From Chitinophagaceae bacterium (GTDB lineage: Bacteria > Bacteroidota > Bacteroidia > Chitinophagales > Chitinophagaceae), in contig CANGYR010000001.1 in NCBI GenBank assembly GCA_947458275.1, forward strand, positions 62,001-126,000: a stretch of DNA of 64,000 nt. Reading direction: 5' to 3'. Position 1 is the first letter of the stretch, and the number at the start of each line of letters is the position of its first letter. Below the pieces are notes generated by a model. The model searched no databases and was not told where the DNA came from. It worked only from the letters and a program-made list of their open reading frames with translations. Below are positions 26,137 to 34,502 of this stretch, piece after piece. Position numbers and translations under genes: made by a program.

Positions 26137-27171
26137 ATGACTCAGTTATTAACAAGTCCGGCGACGATACAACACAATAAAGAACTGGCAGCAATTTTTA
26201 AAAAAATGTCGGATTGCTATAAATATTTAGGCAACAAAGAAAGATTCAGGGCCATTGCATACGAAACCGCCTCAAAAACACTCAGTAATTTGGATGTTCC
26301 TGTAGACATTTATCATGATGATATAAAAAAACTCGATGAATTGAAGGGTGTAGGAGAAAGTATTGCTGCTAAAATCATTGAATACCTTGATGACGGAAGT
26401 ATAAATGCATTTGAGCAGTTAAAACATAAAGTACCATATAGGCTACTTGACTTACTTGAAATCGAAGGAATTGGGCCCGCTACAATTAGAAAGATTTCAG
26501 AGAATCTAAATATTCTAACTCTTGAAGAATTTAAAAATAAGATTATCAAAGAAAAAATAGAATCAATTGAAGGAGTTAATAAAACTCAGATGAAAAATAT
26601 TCTTTCTGCTTTAAAAATTACTATAAAAATTGAAAAAAGAATTTTACTTAAAAAAGCTATTGAAATAGGAAACAATATTCTTTCACAAATAAAAAACATG
26701 GCCGGGGTGTTAAAAACTGAATTAGCTGGAAGTATAAGAAGAAAAAAGGAAACTATTGGAGACATTGACATAGTTATACTGGCAGAGAAAAAACATAATA
26801 AAAGCATCATTAATAAATTTATCACTTTACCAATAGTAAAAGAAGTAATATCAGCAGGAAACAGGAAAGCAAGCGTAGTCCTTAAAGAAGAAGAAATAAA
26901 AGCAGATATTCAGATTGTGAGCAAAGAAGAGTATGGAGCATCTCTATTATATTTTACCGGTTCTAAGGAACACAATATTGCCCTTAGGAGTTTGGTGAAG
27001 AAAAAAGGATGGAAACTGAATGAATATGGATTATTTGACATCAAAAAGAATTGTAAAATAGCAGGAGAATCAGAAAATAGCATCTACGAAAAATTAGGTT
27101 TGAAATTTATTCCGCCGGAAATAAGGTTGGGTAAAAATGAATTTATCAGGGAATATAACATTAACGAATAA
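26137..27171 (+). CDS. Family X DNA polymerase without PHP domain
   Basis: 344 residues. An 8-kDa-like helical domain with helix-hairpin-helix segments (LDELKGVGESIAAKIIEYL, LLEIEGIGPATIRKISE, IEGVNKTQMKN) is followed by the nucleotidyltransferase palm: GSIRRKKETIGDIDIVI holds the first catalytic Asp pair and KADIQIV the third. The pol domain ends normally (IPPEIRLGKNEF). The PHP 3'-5' exonuclease domain that makes standard bacterial PolX about 570 residues is absent. It probably fills repair gaps. It is divergent from the hibernation-factor gene and overlaps the end of the Na/Pi gene by 11 bases. Confidence 0.82.
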   Translation: MTQLLTSPATIQHNKELAAIFKKMSDCYKYLGNKERFRAIAYETASKTLSNLDVPVDIYHDDIKKLDELKGVGESIAAKIIEYLDDGSINAFEQLKHKVPYRLLDLLEIEGIGPATIRKISENLNILTLEEFKNKIIKEKIESIEGVNKTQMKNILSALKITIKIEKRILLKKAIEIGNNILSQIKNMAGVLKTELAGSIRRKKETIGDIDIVILAEKKHNKSIINKFITLPIVKEVISAGNRKASVVLKEEEIKADIQIVSKEEYGASLLYFTGSKEHNIALRSLVKKKGWKLNEYGLFDIKKNCKIAGESENSIYEKLGLKFIPPEIRLGKNEFIREYNINE

Positions 27172-28819
27172 AACCGGGAACCTTATCAAAATAAGATGCC
27201 TCAGATGACTGTAGCAGTAAGTCTTTTAGTGCAATTAAAAATGATTTGAAAGCAGAATAAATGACGCGATTGTAGTTTATTAGGGTAGAAATTTCTAATT
27301 CCGATAAATTAACTGAAATATTTTCGTCATAAATTTTATCTAAAGCTTCAGCATAGTCATGTGTGAATTCAGTGTGCAGATTTTTTAATTCAATAAAATT
27401 TTCAGATTGATTTTCTTTTTTAATAATTTGGAGCATTCGGGTGCAATACGAAGCAGCTTTTATTGAAGTTTGTTCAAAAAAATCGAATTTGATATTATTA
27501 GACGAATTCATCAAATGACGTATATCCGGATAAGCATCTTTTATGCTCTTTAACGCGTACATTGTATTTCTATTTACGGAAATCATCTGATTAATTGGTC
27601 CTATATTTTCATTCGCTTTATTAAATTTTTCGAGTCGGATTGCATATTCATGGCAGAAGCCGTGGATTGCCTTAAGGTGATCATAACCATCATAAAATCC
27701 TTTTTTTTGCAACTTGTTTTTTATCATAATTTCAATTTTATGATGATCTCTGCTTTCAAAAATATTTTTTGCAAAAATGAGAGAATCAGTAAGGAAGCCG
27801 TTCAGCTCGTCGCTTAATGCCTTCAGTGCGAGAGAAGCTTGGTCGGGATTGGCTTTATTGATAAAATTGAGTTTTGTATCATTGGTTGTAAAGATTTTTA
27901 CAAAATACTTACCCAAAAGTTTTAGAAACGGAAATATCAAAACGATTCCGATTAGATTGATCAAACTTTGAAACAACACCAAACCATAAAGTGTATTATC
28001 AACGTGAAACACATTAACAATAAGGTATTCAAAAGAAGACAAAAAGAAAAATGGAGGGATGATGGATAATAAATTAAAAAAAAAGTTGCCGAAAGCAACT
28101 TGCTTTTTTTCTGCCGGGCCGTTAATGGAAGCAATGATTAACTTAATAGCCGTTCCGACCTCTGCTCCCAATAAAATTGCCATTGCAACAACAAGGCTGA
28201 TTGCATTAATGTGGAGCGCTGCAAGCAAGAGAGCTACTGTAATCGTACTTGACTGAATAATTGCAGTAAAAATAAAACCCAGCAATAACAATACTACAGA
28301 GGGAAGATGTCTAAAATTGGTAAGGTCTACCCCATTAACAAATTTGTTCATTCCGTCTGTTATAAAGGAAAGTCCCAGAAAAAGAAAGCCAAAAGCGAAA
28401 AGCAATTTATTCCATTGATAGAAAGCCGACTCTTTTTTAGAAAGCACCATACCAATTCCAAATAAGCCGGAGAGAGATAAAGCAATATTTTCTATTTGCA
28501 AAGAAAAACCCAGACCTGCAATTATCCAGCTGCCTAATGTGGTACCAAAATTAGAACCGATTACAAGAGCCAATGCTTGTTGGATATTGATGATATTAGC
28601 ACTGACAAAGGCAAGTGCAATTAAATTTACTACACTGCTGCTTTGTAAAATTGCCGAAGATAAAAGACCCGAAAATACTGCCTTGATGTTAGATGATGTA
28701 TATTTTTTTATAAATAATTTAAAAGATCGACCTGCAAGCTGATGAATGGATTCTTCCAGATAATTTACTCCAATGAGAAAAAACGAAATGCCGCCCAGTA
28801 ATTTCCATATTTCTATCAT
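27161..28819 (-). CDS. Na/Pi cotransporter family protein
   Basis: 552 residues. The N-terminal half (about 1-310) has the duplicated NptA-type repeat (GLLSSAILQSSSVVNLIALAF and GFIFTAIIQSSTITVALLLAAL, each with the QSS(S/T) motif). The C-terminal half is a soluble helical PhoU-like region. These proteins move phosphate with sodium, in bacteria often outward. The gene start overlaps the end of the upstream gene by 4 bases, indicating translational coupling. Confidence 0.88.
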   Translation of the reverse strand: MIEIWKLLGGISFFLIGVNYLEESIHQLAGRSFKLFIKKYTSSNIKAVFSGLLSSAILQSSSVVNLIALAFVSANIINIQQALALVIGSNFGTTLGSWIIAGLGFSLQIENIALSLSGLFGIGMVLSKKESAFYQWNKLLFAFGFLFLGLSFITDGMNKFVNGVDLTNFRHLPSVVLLLLGFIFTAIIQSSTITVALLLAALHINAISLVVAMAILLGAEVGTAIKLIIASINGPAEKKQVAFGNFFFNLLSIIPPFFFLSSFEYLIVNVFHVDNTLYGLVLFQSLINLIGIVLIFPFLKLLGKYFVKIFTTNDTKLNFINKANPDQASLALKALSDELNGFLTDSLIFAKNIFESRDHHKIEIMIKNKLQKKGFYDGYDHLKAIHGFCHEYAIRLEKFNKANENIGPINQMISVNRNTMYALKSIKDAYPDIRHLMNSSNNIKFDFFEQTSIKAASYCTRMLQIIKKENQSENFIELKNLHTEFTHDYAEALDKIYDENISVNLSELEISTLINYNRVIYSAFKSFLIALKDLLLQSSEASYFDKVPGFIR

Positions 28820-29226
28820 AATTTTTTTTCTCTCTCAAAAGTCCTGTTTGTTCCGTGAAGATTATCCTCAGTAGTCTTCATGCCATTCTCATTTTGCTCT
28901 TCCAGCGTAAGTTCATCTGTTCCAACAGTCTGAACCCATGCATCTGCATTTTTTCTGAATATTTGTACATTAAGACCTGCTTTGCTTCTAAATTCTTGCT
29001 CTATAGCTCCCGTTTTTTGCCAATAATGAAGTTTCAGATTTCCATTAAAATGAATTTTGCTCACCTCTCCTACCAATAGATTTTTAGAATAAAGATCAGA
29101 AGGCAATGATTCTTGCTCGTTTAAATGAGTATGATGATAAAATTCTAATTTTAGAAACGGATAAGAACAAATAAAAAGATCATTAATCTCTTTAAGGGAA
29201 ATGCTATCATTAATTTTTATTGTCAT
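28816..29226 (-). CDS. Hypothetical cytosolic protein
   Basis: 136 residues, no signal peptide or membrane segment. It begins with MTIKINDSISLKEINDLF, has a central segment (FNGNLKLHYWQKTGAIEQEFRSKAGLNVQIFRK) and a charged tail. I do not recognise a characterised family. The order next to an Na/Pi transporter gene (4-base overlap) suggests a linked role in the stress response. An FNR-type box lies 222 bases upstream. Confidence 0.6.
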   Translation of the reverse strand: MTIKINDSISLKEINDLFICSYPFLKLEFYHHTHLNEQESLPSDLYSKNLLVGEVSKIHFNGNLKLHYWQKTGAIEQEFRSKAGLNVQIFRKNADAWVQTVGTDELTLEEQNENGMKTTEDNLHGTNRTFEREKKL

Positions 29227-29448
29227 CAGGGATGTATTAACTCAACTAACAATGAATATAATTTTTCCAGAATAAAGCCTAACAGAAAGCGAAGATAATT
29301 TGCTGAAAATAAAAGTAAAATCGAGGTCAATAACCAACTAATATAATTTGGATAAAATGATACATCCATATTATAATTTTTGTTTGACATTATTAAAATT
29401 TCATGACAATTTGAATTACAATATCAACAGATTGAAATTAATTCAAGA

Positions 29449-29460
29449 TGATTTTAATCA
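29449..29460 (-). promoter_or_regulatory. FNR/CRP-type box in the gap 29227-29479
   Basis: TGAT-TTTA-ATCA is an exact match to TGAT-N4-ATCA. It is upstream of the minus-strand gene starting at 29226. No good -7 element was found at the matching distance, so the promoter it serves is unclear. Confidence 0.4.
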
Positions 29461-29479
29461 ACGATTCATTTGAAAGAAC

Positions 29480-29866
29480 TCATACAAGTATTTTTCCCCG
29501 AAGCTGGTATGCAATTAAAACAATCATAAGTCCGATTAAAATCATTGTAATATCCGTCCACAGCATGCCATTAAAAATCGACATCTGCGTTATCATCCAA
29601 ATACACAATATCATACCTGCAAAGATTGCATAATTATACCTTTTGGGATGTCTGATAAGATTATAATACACTGCCAGAAAATGCGTGCCGCCAATAAATA
29701 AAGTCAATAACAAACCGGGTATGAAATAATCGTGAAACGGCGTGCCTTTAAGAAGACTCAGTGGAAGATCTAAAATAACCCCGTCAGGCACACTCATTAA
29801 TAATATACCCGTCAGCGTTGAAGTAAGTGCTATAAATGAAATAAGCAGAAACAGAAATGACTTCAT
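29480..29866 (-). CDS. Small four-helix membrane protein
   Basis: 128 residues with four hydrophobic segments (SFLFLLISFIALTSTLTGIL, FIPGLLLTLFIGGTHFLAVYY, YAIFAGMILCIWMITQMSIF, DITMILIGLMIVLIAYQL). No known catalytic motif is seen. Similar anonymous membrane proteins are common in Bacteroidota. It follows the PEBP gene by 22 bases and is probably cotranscribed with it. Confidence 0.7.
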   Translation of the reverse strand: MKSFLFLLISFIALTSTLTGILLMSVPDGVILDLPLSLLKGTPFHDYFIPGLLLTLFIGGTHFLAVYYNLIRHPKRYNYAIFAGMILCIWMITQMSIFNGMLWTDITMILIGLMIVLIAYQLRGKILV

Positions 29867-29888
29867 CTATGATATTTTTTTAATAACC

Positions 29889-30359
29889 TTATTTTTCTCT
29901 TTTATATATACCAACCAATTCGCCATATCCAACAATATGATTGCTCATTGCCCGAAGCAACAGATGCTTTTTGGTGTTATCAGGCATATTTAAAATTATA
30001 TCCAATGCATAAACTTTGAATATATACCTGTGCGTTCCGTTCATTGGACAAGGACCGCAATAAAAATGTTTACTGAAATCATTGATCCCCTGTTTTCCAA
30101 CCACATTGTTTTCCTTCAAATGGTGTGTAACAGGTATATTCCAAATGAGCCAGTGAACCCATGTGCTAATAGGCGCATCAGGATCTTCGAAAATTATAGC
30201 CATACTCTTAGCATCTTTTGGAATTTTATTGATGTTTAGCGGAGGGCTTACATTTTCTCCGTCACAGGTGTATTTCTTTGGAATATACCCGTTGCTTATA
30301 AAGACATCACAGGAAATATCCATTAATTCATAATCAACTTCTTTTAGTATGGGATTCAT
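29889..30359 (-). CDS. YbhB/YbcL-type PEBP family protein
   Basis: 156 residues. The phosphatidylethanolamine-binding fold is shown by PKKYTCDGENVSPPLNI, IFEDPDAPISTWVHWLIWNIP and HFYCGPCPMNGTHRYIFKVYALD; the DPD and GPxP...HRY elements form the ligand pocket. Bacterial members are cytoplasmic or periplasmic with unclear ligands. There is no signal peptide here. It is the second gene of the minus-strand unit starting at 30564. Confidence 0.9.
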   Translation of the reverse strand: MNPILKEVDYELMDISCDVFISNGYIPKKYTCDGENVSPPLNINKIPKDAKSMAIIFEDPDAPISTWVHWLIWNIPVTHHLKENNVVGKQGINDFSKHFYCGPCPMNGTHRYIFKVYALDIILNMPDNTKKHLLLRAMSNHIVGYGELVGIYKREK

Positions 30360-30378
30360 ATCTTGAAATTTTAAAGAA

Positions 30379-30564
30379 TCAAGGCGCCTCCCCTGGTGGA
30401 GGAATTTCTACCGGCGGAGTTTGAAAGGGATTTTCTTCAGGAATAATATCAGAATCTTCATCAGGCATTGAAGGCGTCTCCGGAATTACCTCAGGATTGA
30501 ATTCTGGATTCTGTTCTGGAATCGGATACTCCTCAGGTATATACGGCTTCTTCTTCTTCGACAT
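30379..30564 (-). CDS. Small Pro/Glu-rich protein
   Basis: 61 residues from an ATG at 30564, starting MSKKKKPYIPEEYPIPEQ and continuing with repeated P-E-x-x-P segments to the end. It appears intrinsically disordered and acidic after a basic start. No function is recognisable. It is kept as a gene because it has an ATG, lies 19 bases before the PEBP gene on the same strand and has an ordered composition that random frames would not give. Confidence 0.55.
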   Translation of the reverse strand: MSKKKKPYIPEEYPIPEQNPEFNPEVIPETPSMPDEDSDIIPEENPFQTPPVEIPPPGEAP

Positions 30565-30636
30565 AATAAATATTTACAGACGCTCAAAGTAATTGCAGAT
30601 CATAAGTTTATTAAATGAGTCAAACTATTAAGGGTT

Positions 30637-30681
30637 ATGATAATTATCATTTAATACAAAGGTTAGTTGAATATAGATTTG
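30637..30681 (+). promoter_or_regulatory. FNR/CRP-type box and promoter of the DUF892 gene
   Basis: The perfect palindrome ATGATAATTATCAT (30637-30650) contains TGAT-N4-ATCA and is centred at 30643.5. A perfect -7 element TAGATTTG (30674-30681) predicts a start near 30686, giving a box position of about -42. The box lies between divergent genes and could also serve the minus-strand unit. Confidence 0.65.
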
Positions 30682-30701
30682 CCCCTAAATAAAATATTAT
30701 T

Positions 30702-31226
30702 ATGACAGCCAATTATAACGACATCAGAACACTTCATAATCTATTAGATTACGATGTAAGGAAATTTACCATTGCTGAAATACAATTACAAAAAGTATTG
30801 AATTTGTGGATTAAAAAAGCATCTTCAGTTAAACTGAAAAATAATCTCCAGAGATATTCCGACTATGTAGCGGAACATGTAATAGCTTTTGAGCATTTTT
30901 ATGAAGAAGAGAATATACCCTCAATCAGTATCAGTAACAGAGTGATGCAGGCATTTATAGATGAAGCTGAGGAAAAAATAAATTATTGCAGTGACGCAGC
31001 TGTAAGAGATGCAAGCTTATTGGCGTCTATTCAGGAAATTAATCATTATAAAATCAGCACTTACGGCACTGCTTCTGCATTTGCAAACGCATTGGGTATG
31101 ACAAAAACAGCAGAAGTATTTCATAAGGCAGAAATCAATGAAAAACAAATCGATGATAGACTTTCTCAATTAGCGATACACGAAATTAACCTGGATGCAA
31201 AAATTTCAATAGATCTTCCAAAATAA
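30702..31226 (+). CDS. DUF892 (YciE/YciF-type) ferritin-like protein
   Basis: 174 residues, all helical, with ferritin-like helices carrying E/H positions: IAEIQLQKVLNLW, EHVIAFEHFYEEE, SIQEINHYKISTYGTASAFA and TAEVFHKAEINEKQIDDRLSQLA. YciF-type proteins form dimers with possible di-metal sites and are induced by stress. It heads a plus-strand operon with the hydrolase (10-base gap) and phosphoribosyltransferase genes. Confidence 0.82.
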   Translation: MTANYNDIRTLHNLLDYDVRKFTIAEIQLQKVLNLWIKKASSVKLKNNLQRYSDYVAEHVIAFEHFYEEENIPSISISNRVMQAFIDEAEEKINYCSDAAVRDASLLASIQEINHYKISTYGTASAFANALGMTKTAEVFHKAEINEKQIDDRLSQLAIHEINLDAKISIDLPK

Positions 31227-31236
31227 ATAAAATAAA

Positions 31237-31887
31237 ATGCTTTACAGAAAAAATAATAAAATCAGTATAAAGATTGAAGATGTTGAATTAAAGGGTGAGA
31301 TAATTATACCATTGAAAGCCACTTCTTTGGTTATTTTCGCACATGGAAGCGGAAGTAATTACATGAGTAAAAGAAATGAAATAGTAGCCAAAAGCCTTCA
31401 TCAAAAAAATATCGGCACTTTACTTGTAACCCTTTTGACTGAAAAGGAAGATTTACAGTACAGAAACAGATTTGACATAGAATTACTCACAGAAAGACTG
31501 ATAAAAATAACAGAATGGGCAGAGAAGGAGGAAGGTGAAAAAAATCTTTCTATGGGTTATTTTGGCTCAAGCACAGGAGCTGCTGCAGCTTTGAATGCAG
31601 CCGCAAGGCTACCTATGATATCTGCTGTAGTATCAAGGGGTGGAAGACCTGATCTTGTATCGGATCAACTGGCAAAAGTAGAAGCTTCAACATTATTAAT
31701 AGTTGGAAGCCTGGATTTCGATGTATTGAAAATGAATGAATTGGCATTTAAAAAATTAACCTGTGAGAAGAAAATGGAGATACTGCAAGGAGCCACACAT
31801 TTATTTGAAGAGCATGGTATGATAAACAAAGTAGCTTCATTATCTGCCGCTTGGTTTGGAAAATATCTACAACCTGTTTTAGCATAA
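31237..31887 (+). CDS. Alpha/beta hydrolase, dienelactone-hydrolase-like
   Basis: 216 residues. The oxyanion segment VIFAHGSGSNYMSKRNE, the nucleophile elbow GSSTG (in MGYFGSSTGAAAALNAAA), an Asp after GSLDFDV and a His in GATHLFEE make a plausible catalytic triad. Substrate unknown. It is immediately followed by a phosphoribosyltransferase gene. In several actinobacterial stress proteins these two domain types are fused, so the pair probably works together. Confidence 0.82.
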   Translation: MLYRKNNKISIKIEDVELKGEIIIPLKATSLVIFAHGSGSNYMSKRNEIVAKSLHQKNIGTLLVTLLTEKEDLQYRNRFDIELLTERLIKITEWAEKEEGEKNLSMGYFGSSTGAAAALNAAARLPMISAVVSRGGRPDLVSDQLAKVEASTLLIVGSLDFDVLKMNELAFKKLTCEKKMEILQGATHLFEEHGMINKVASLSAAWFGKYLQPVLA

Positions 31888-31903
31888 AGGTATATTGTAA
31901 ACT

Positions 31904-32542
31904 TTGAAGACGTTTAAAGACAGATCTGAAGCAGGTAAATTATTGGCCAAGCTACTTTTTCAATATAAAAATGATTCCCCTGTAATTTGTGCTATTCCCA
32001 GAGGGGGTATTCCGGTAGCAAATGAAATAGCAAACGTCTTGAATGCTCCACTGAACTTGGTATTTATAAAGAAAATCGGTCATCCTTCAAACAAAGAATA
32101 TGCTATCGGAGCCGTCGGCATTGAAGATTATTATATAAGTTCGGATGAAGATGTCTCACCAATTTATATAAAAGAAGAGGTCTCCAGAGTCAGAGAAAGA
32201 CTGAATGAGATGAAAGAAAGTTTTTTAAAAAATTCAAAACAAACAGATATAAAAAACAAGGTAGTCATTATTGTTGATGATGGTATTGCTACAGGAAAAA
32301 CAATAGCTGCAACGATATCTGTATTAAGAAAATCAGTCCCTAAAAAAATCATTGTAGCTACTCCGGTAGCATCCAAACATTCAGTCAATAAACTATCCGA
32401 AATAGCTGACCAGGTAATAACAATCACAACTCCTGATGAACTTTTTGCAATCGGTTCATTCTATGAAAATTTTCAACAATTGACTGATGAAGATGTGATT
32501 GACATTTTACATAAAAGAAAAGCAGTCAAAACAGCTATCTGA
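31904..32542 (+). CDS. Phosphoribosyltransferase-family protein
   Basis: 212 residues from a TTG start at 31904; no ATG is available near the conserved N-terminus. Features are the PRTase hood region (AIPRGGIPVANEIANVL, KKIGHPSNKEYAIGAV) and the PRPP loop VVIIVDDGIATGKTI. It lacks a recognisable purine-salvage hood and belongs to the stress-associated group of PRTases related to the mycobacterial DosR-regulated proteins. It probably is not a nucleotide-salvage enzyme. It lies 16 bases after the hydrolase gene. Confidence 0.83.
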   Translation: MKTFKDRSEAGKLLAKLLFQYKNDSPVICAIPRGGIPVANEIANVLNAPLNLVFIKKIGHPSNKEYAIGAVGIEDYYISSDEDVSPIYIKEEVSRVRERLNEMKESFLKNSKQTDIKNKVVIIVDDGIATGKTIAATISVLRKSVPKKIIVATPVASKHSVNKLSEIADQVITITTPDELFAIGSFYENFQQLTDEDVIDILHKRKAVKTAI

Positions 32543-32547
32543 ATACT

Positions 32548-32613
32548 TTGATGAATATCAAGTATGGCTGTAACGTTTATCATTTCAGTTTATAATTTTC
32601 TTTGCTTGATTTG
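32548..32613 (+). promoter_or_regulatory. FNR/CRP-type box upstream of the BON-domain gene
   Basis: TTGAT-GAAT-ATCAA (32548-32561) is a perfect full-length FNR-type palindrome. A near-consensus -7 element TTGATTTG (32606-32613) would place the box near -63, close to class I geometry. A second candidate -7 (TTTCTTTG, 32597-32604) gives about -54. Confidence 0.5.
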
Positions 32614-32658
32614 TAAAAATAATTTTCAAAATCACCTTAAACATTAAATCGTACAATT

Positions 32659-33333
32659 ATGAAAACAGACATTGAAATTCAAAAAGATGTTATTGAACAA
32701 CTTAAATGGGAGCCATTCCTGAATGCATCACAAATTGGCGTTTCAGTTAAAAACGGCATAGTTACTCTATCCGGACAGGTTGATGCATACTCCAAAAAAA
32801 TTCAGGCTGAAAGAGCAACTAAAAAAGTATTAGGAGTAAAAGCCATTGCGGAAGACATTCAGGTAGGTGTGTCTCCTGTTTACAGAAAAACAGATACTGA
32901 AATTGCCGAGGCTGTAGTTAATGCATTGAAATGGCATACGATGATTCCGGAAGACAAAATCAAAGTAAATGTTGAGGACGGCAATGTAAAAATAGAAGGA
33001 GAAGTAGAATGGGAATACCAAAGAAGTCAGGCAAAAACTGCTATTGAAAATTTAACCGGTGTGCGATTTGTTACAAATTTAGTCAGCGTTAAACCAAAAG
33101 TAACTCCGTATGAAATACAGCAAAAAATAAATAATGCATTTCAACGCAGTGCCAATATTGATGCTGGAAAAGTTGCTGTTGAGGTTACTGGCAGTAAAGT
33201 AATTCTGAGAGGTGATGTTCGTTCATTTGCAGAAAAAGAAGATGCAGAAAATGCCGCATGGTCTGCTCCCGGAGTTATAACAGTCGAGAGCAAGCTGGTT
33301 ATTAAAGAACCTGAATATGCCTTTGAAGATTAA
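32659..33333 (+). CDS. Triple BON-domain protein
   Basis: 224 residues made of three BON domains (about 5-70, 80-145 and 152-217). Each has the pattern ...V.V.nG.V.L.G.V......A......[50 protein letters not shown]. There is no signal peptide, unlike OsmY. BON domains bind membranes or phospholipids and occur in osmotic-stress proteins. It is monocistronic, with its own box and a terminator at 33365. Confidence 0.9.
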   Translation: MKTDIEIQKDVIEQLKWEPFLNASQIGVSVKNGIVTLSGQVDAYSKKIQAERATKKVLGVKAIAEDIQVGVSPVYRKTDTEIAEAVVNALKWHTMIPEDKIKVNVEDGNVKIEGEVEWEYQRSQAKTAIENLTGVRFVTNLVSVKPKVTPYEIQQKINNAFQRSANIDAGKVAVEVTGSKVILRGDVRSFAEKEDAENAAWSAPGVITVESKLVIKEPEYAFED

Positions 33334-33364
33334 TAATTGTAATACCCAAAGCAACATATGTAGA

Positions 33365-33390
33365 AGCCGTCTCAATAATAAGAGACGGCT
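33365..33390 (+). terminator. Bidirectional terminator between BON gene and 33393 gene
   Basis: AGCCGTCTC (33365-33373) pairs perfectly with GAGACGGCT (33382-33390) around an 8-base loop, with T/A-rich flanks. It sits between two convergent genes. Confidence 0.7.
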
Positions 33391-33392
33391 TA

Positions 33393-33782
33393 TTATTTAT
33401 TCAATGTTTCAGATAAAAATTCATAACAAAAGTACTTTACATCAATATAGTCTTTTTCAGCATTTTGAACCATTGTACGTACATCATCCTGCTGAGAACG
33501 TATTTGAATAGATAAATCTGCATCAGCAATAATATCTGAAATTGGCTGTATTTGTTTTTTTTGTTTATAAATCTCAACAGAAATCTTATTAAACCGATCA
33601 AGCATTTCATTTAAAAGTATCTGATGTGCTTCCACTTTAGCAGCAATATCAACAATTGAATTTCTTTGAATAATCTCTTCCAACTGGATGCCCAAATTAC
33701 CAATTTCTTCTTTATAAAAGTCAAATGACTGTTCCCAGCTGATTAATTCAGCCAAAAAATATTCAGCAATTTTTTTGGACAT
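33393..33782 (-). CDS. Hypothetical helical/coiled-coil protein
   Basis: 129 residues, strongly helical (SWEQSFDFYKEEIGNLGIQLEEIIQRN, HQILLNEMLDRFNKISVEIYKQKKQI). No signal peptide and no known motif. It is divergent from hsp20 across a region with two FNR-type boxes, suggesting shared induction. Function unknown. Confidence 0.65.
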   Translation of the reverse strand: MSKKIAEYFLAELISWEQSFDFYKEEIGNLGIQLEEIIQRNSIVDIAAKVEAHQILLNEMLDRFNKISVEIYKQKKQIQPISDIIADADLSIQIRSQQDDVRTMVQNAEKDYIDVKYFCYEFLSETLNK

Positions 33783-33895
33783 CTAAAAAAGATTGAAAAG
33801 TGAAAAATTAAAAAGGAATAACTTTTTAATAATTATGAATTGGTGAAACTATTGACATTTATCTAAATAAATACTGATGCTTTATTCAATAATAA

Positions 33896-33973
33896 ATGAT
33901 AAAAATCATCAGAAAGAAATAATGTTTATTGTTATGTTTTAATAAGATTAATAAGTCAACTGATTCTAATCAG
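33896..33973. promoter_or_regulatory. Two FNR/CRP-type boxes in the 33783-34046 divergent region
   Basis: ATGAT-AAAA-ATCAT (33896-33909) and CTGAT-TCTA-ATCAG (33960-33973) are both exact TGAT-N4-ATCA palindromes. One may serve the minus-strand gene at 33782 and the other hsp20 at 34047. No perfect -7 element was found. The remaining 264-base gap is A/T-rich with nothing else recognised. Confidence 0.5.
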
Positions 33974-34046
33974 ACCTGAGTTAGTTTTTAGTCATAATAA
34001 TAAGATAGTCAGCAGGGTTATATTGCATTGATAAAAGCAATTAGTT

Positions 34047-34493
34047 ATGCAAAGGTCAATATTCTATAGACCCGATTCTTTGGTATATCCAGGTGAATTT
34101 GTTCCTTGTGCAGATGAGGAAAGTATTCAATACAAAGATATTCACAACAATAAAACACTGGCGCCTAAACCACCGGTTGTAATAACAGAATTACCGGAAT
34201 CGTTTAAAGTTGAATTTGTCATACCCGGAGTAACCAGAGATCAATTACTAATTGAGGTACACAGTAATGTAATATCTGTAATCATTCTGAGTAAAATAAA
34301 AGATAAAATTAAACCGGAGAAACATAAGACTACAGAAAAGAAAACAGAGAATCAGGACAGAACCGTTTCAATACCAAGAAATGCCAATCCTGAATTCATT
34401 TGTGCTGAATACAAAGACGGAGTTCTTAGCATTTATCTTCCAAAGTCAAAAAATCCACCCAAAAATTTACACCGTCGTATCATAGCATATTGA
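34047..34493 (+). CDS. Hsp20/alpha-crystallin small heat-shock protein
   Basis: 148 residues. The alpha-crystallin domain covers about residues 45-145: ITELPESFKVEFVIPGVTRDQLLIEV opens it and the conserved AEYKDGVLSIYLPK closes it. An unusually long lysine-rich insertion (KIKPEKHKTTEKKTENQD) sits in the middle. It holds unfolding proteins in a refoldable state. It is followed after 9 bases by the glycogen-phosphorylase-like gene and probably heads a three-gene operon with that gene and the phospholipase D gene. Confidence 0.87.
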   Translation: MQRSIFYRPDSLVYPGEFVPCADEESIQYKDIHNNKTLAPKPPVVITELPESFKVEFVIPGVTRDQLLIEVHSNVISVIILSKIKDKIKPEKHKTTEKKTENQDRTVSIPRNANPEFICAEYKDGVLSIYLPKSKNPPKNLHRRIIAY

Positions 34494-34502
34494 TTAAAAA
34501 AG

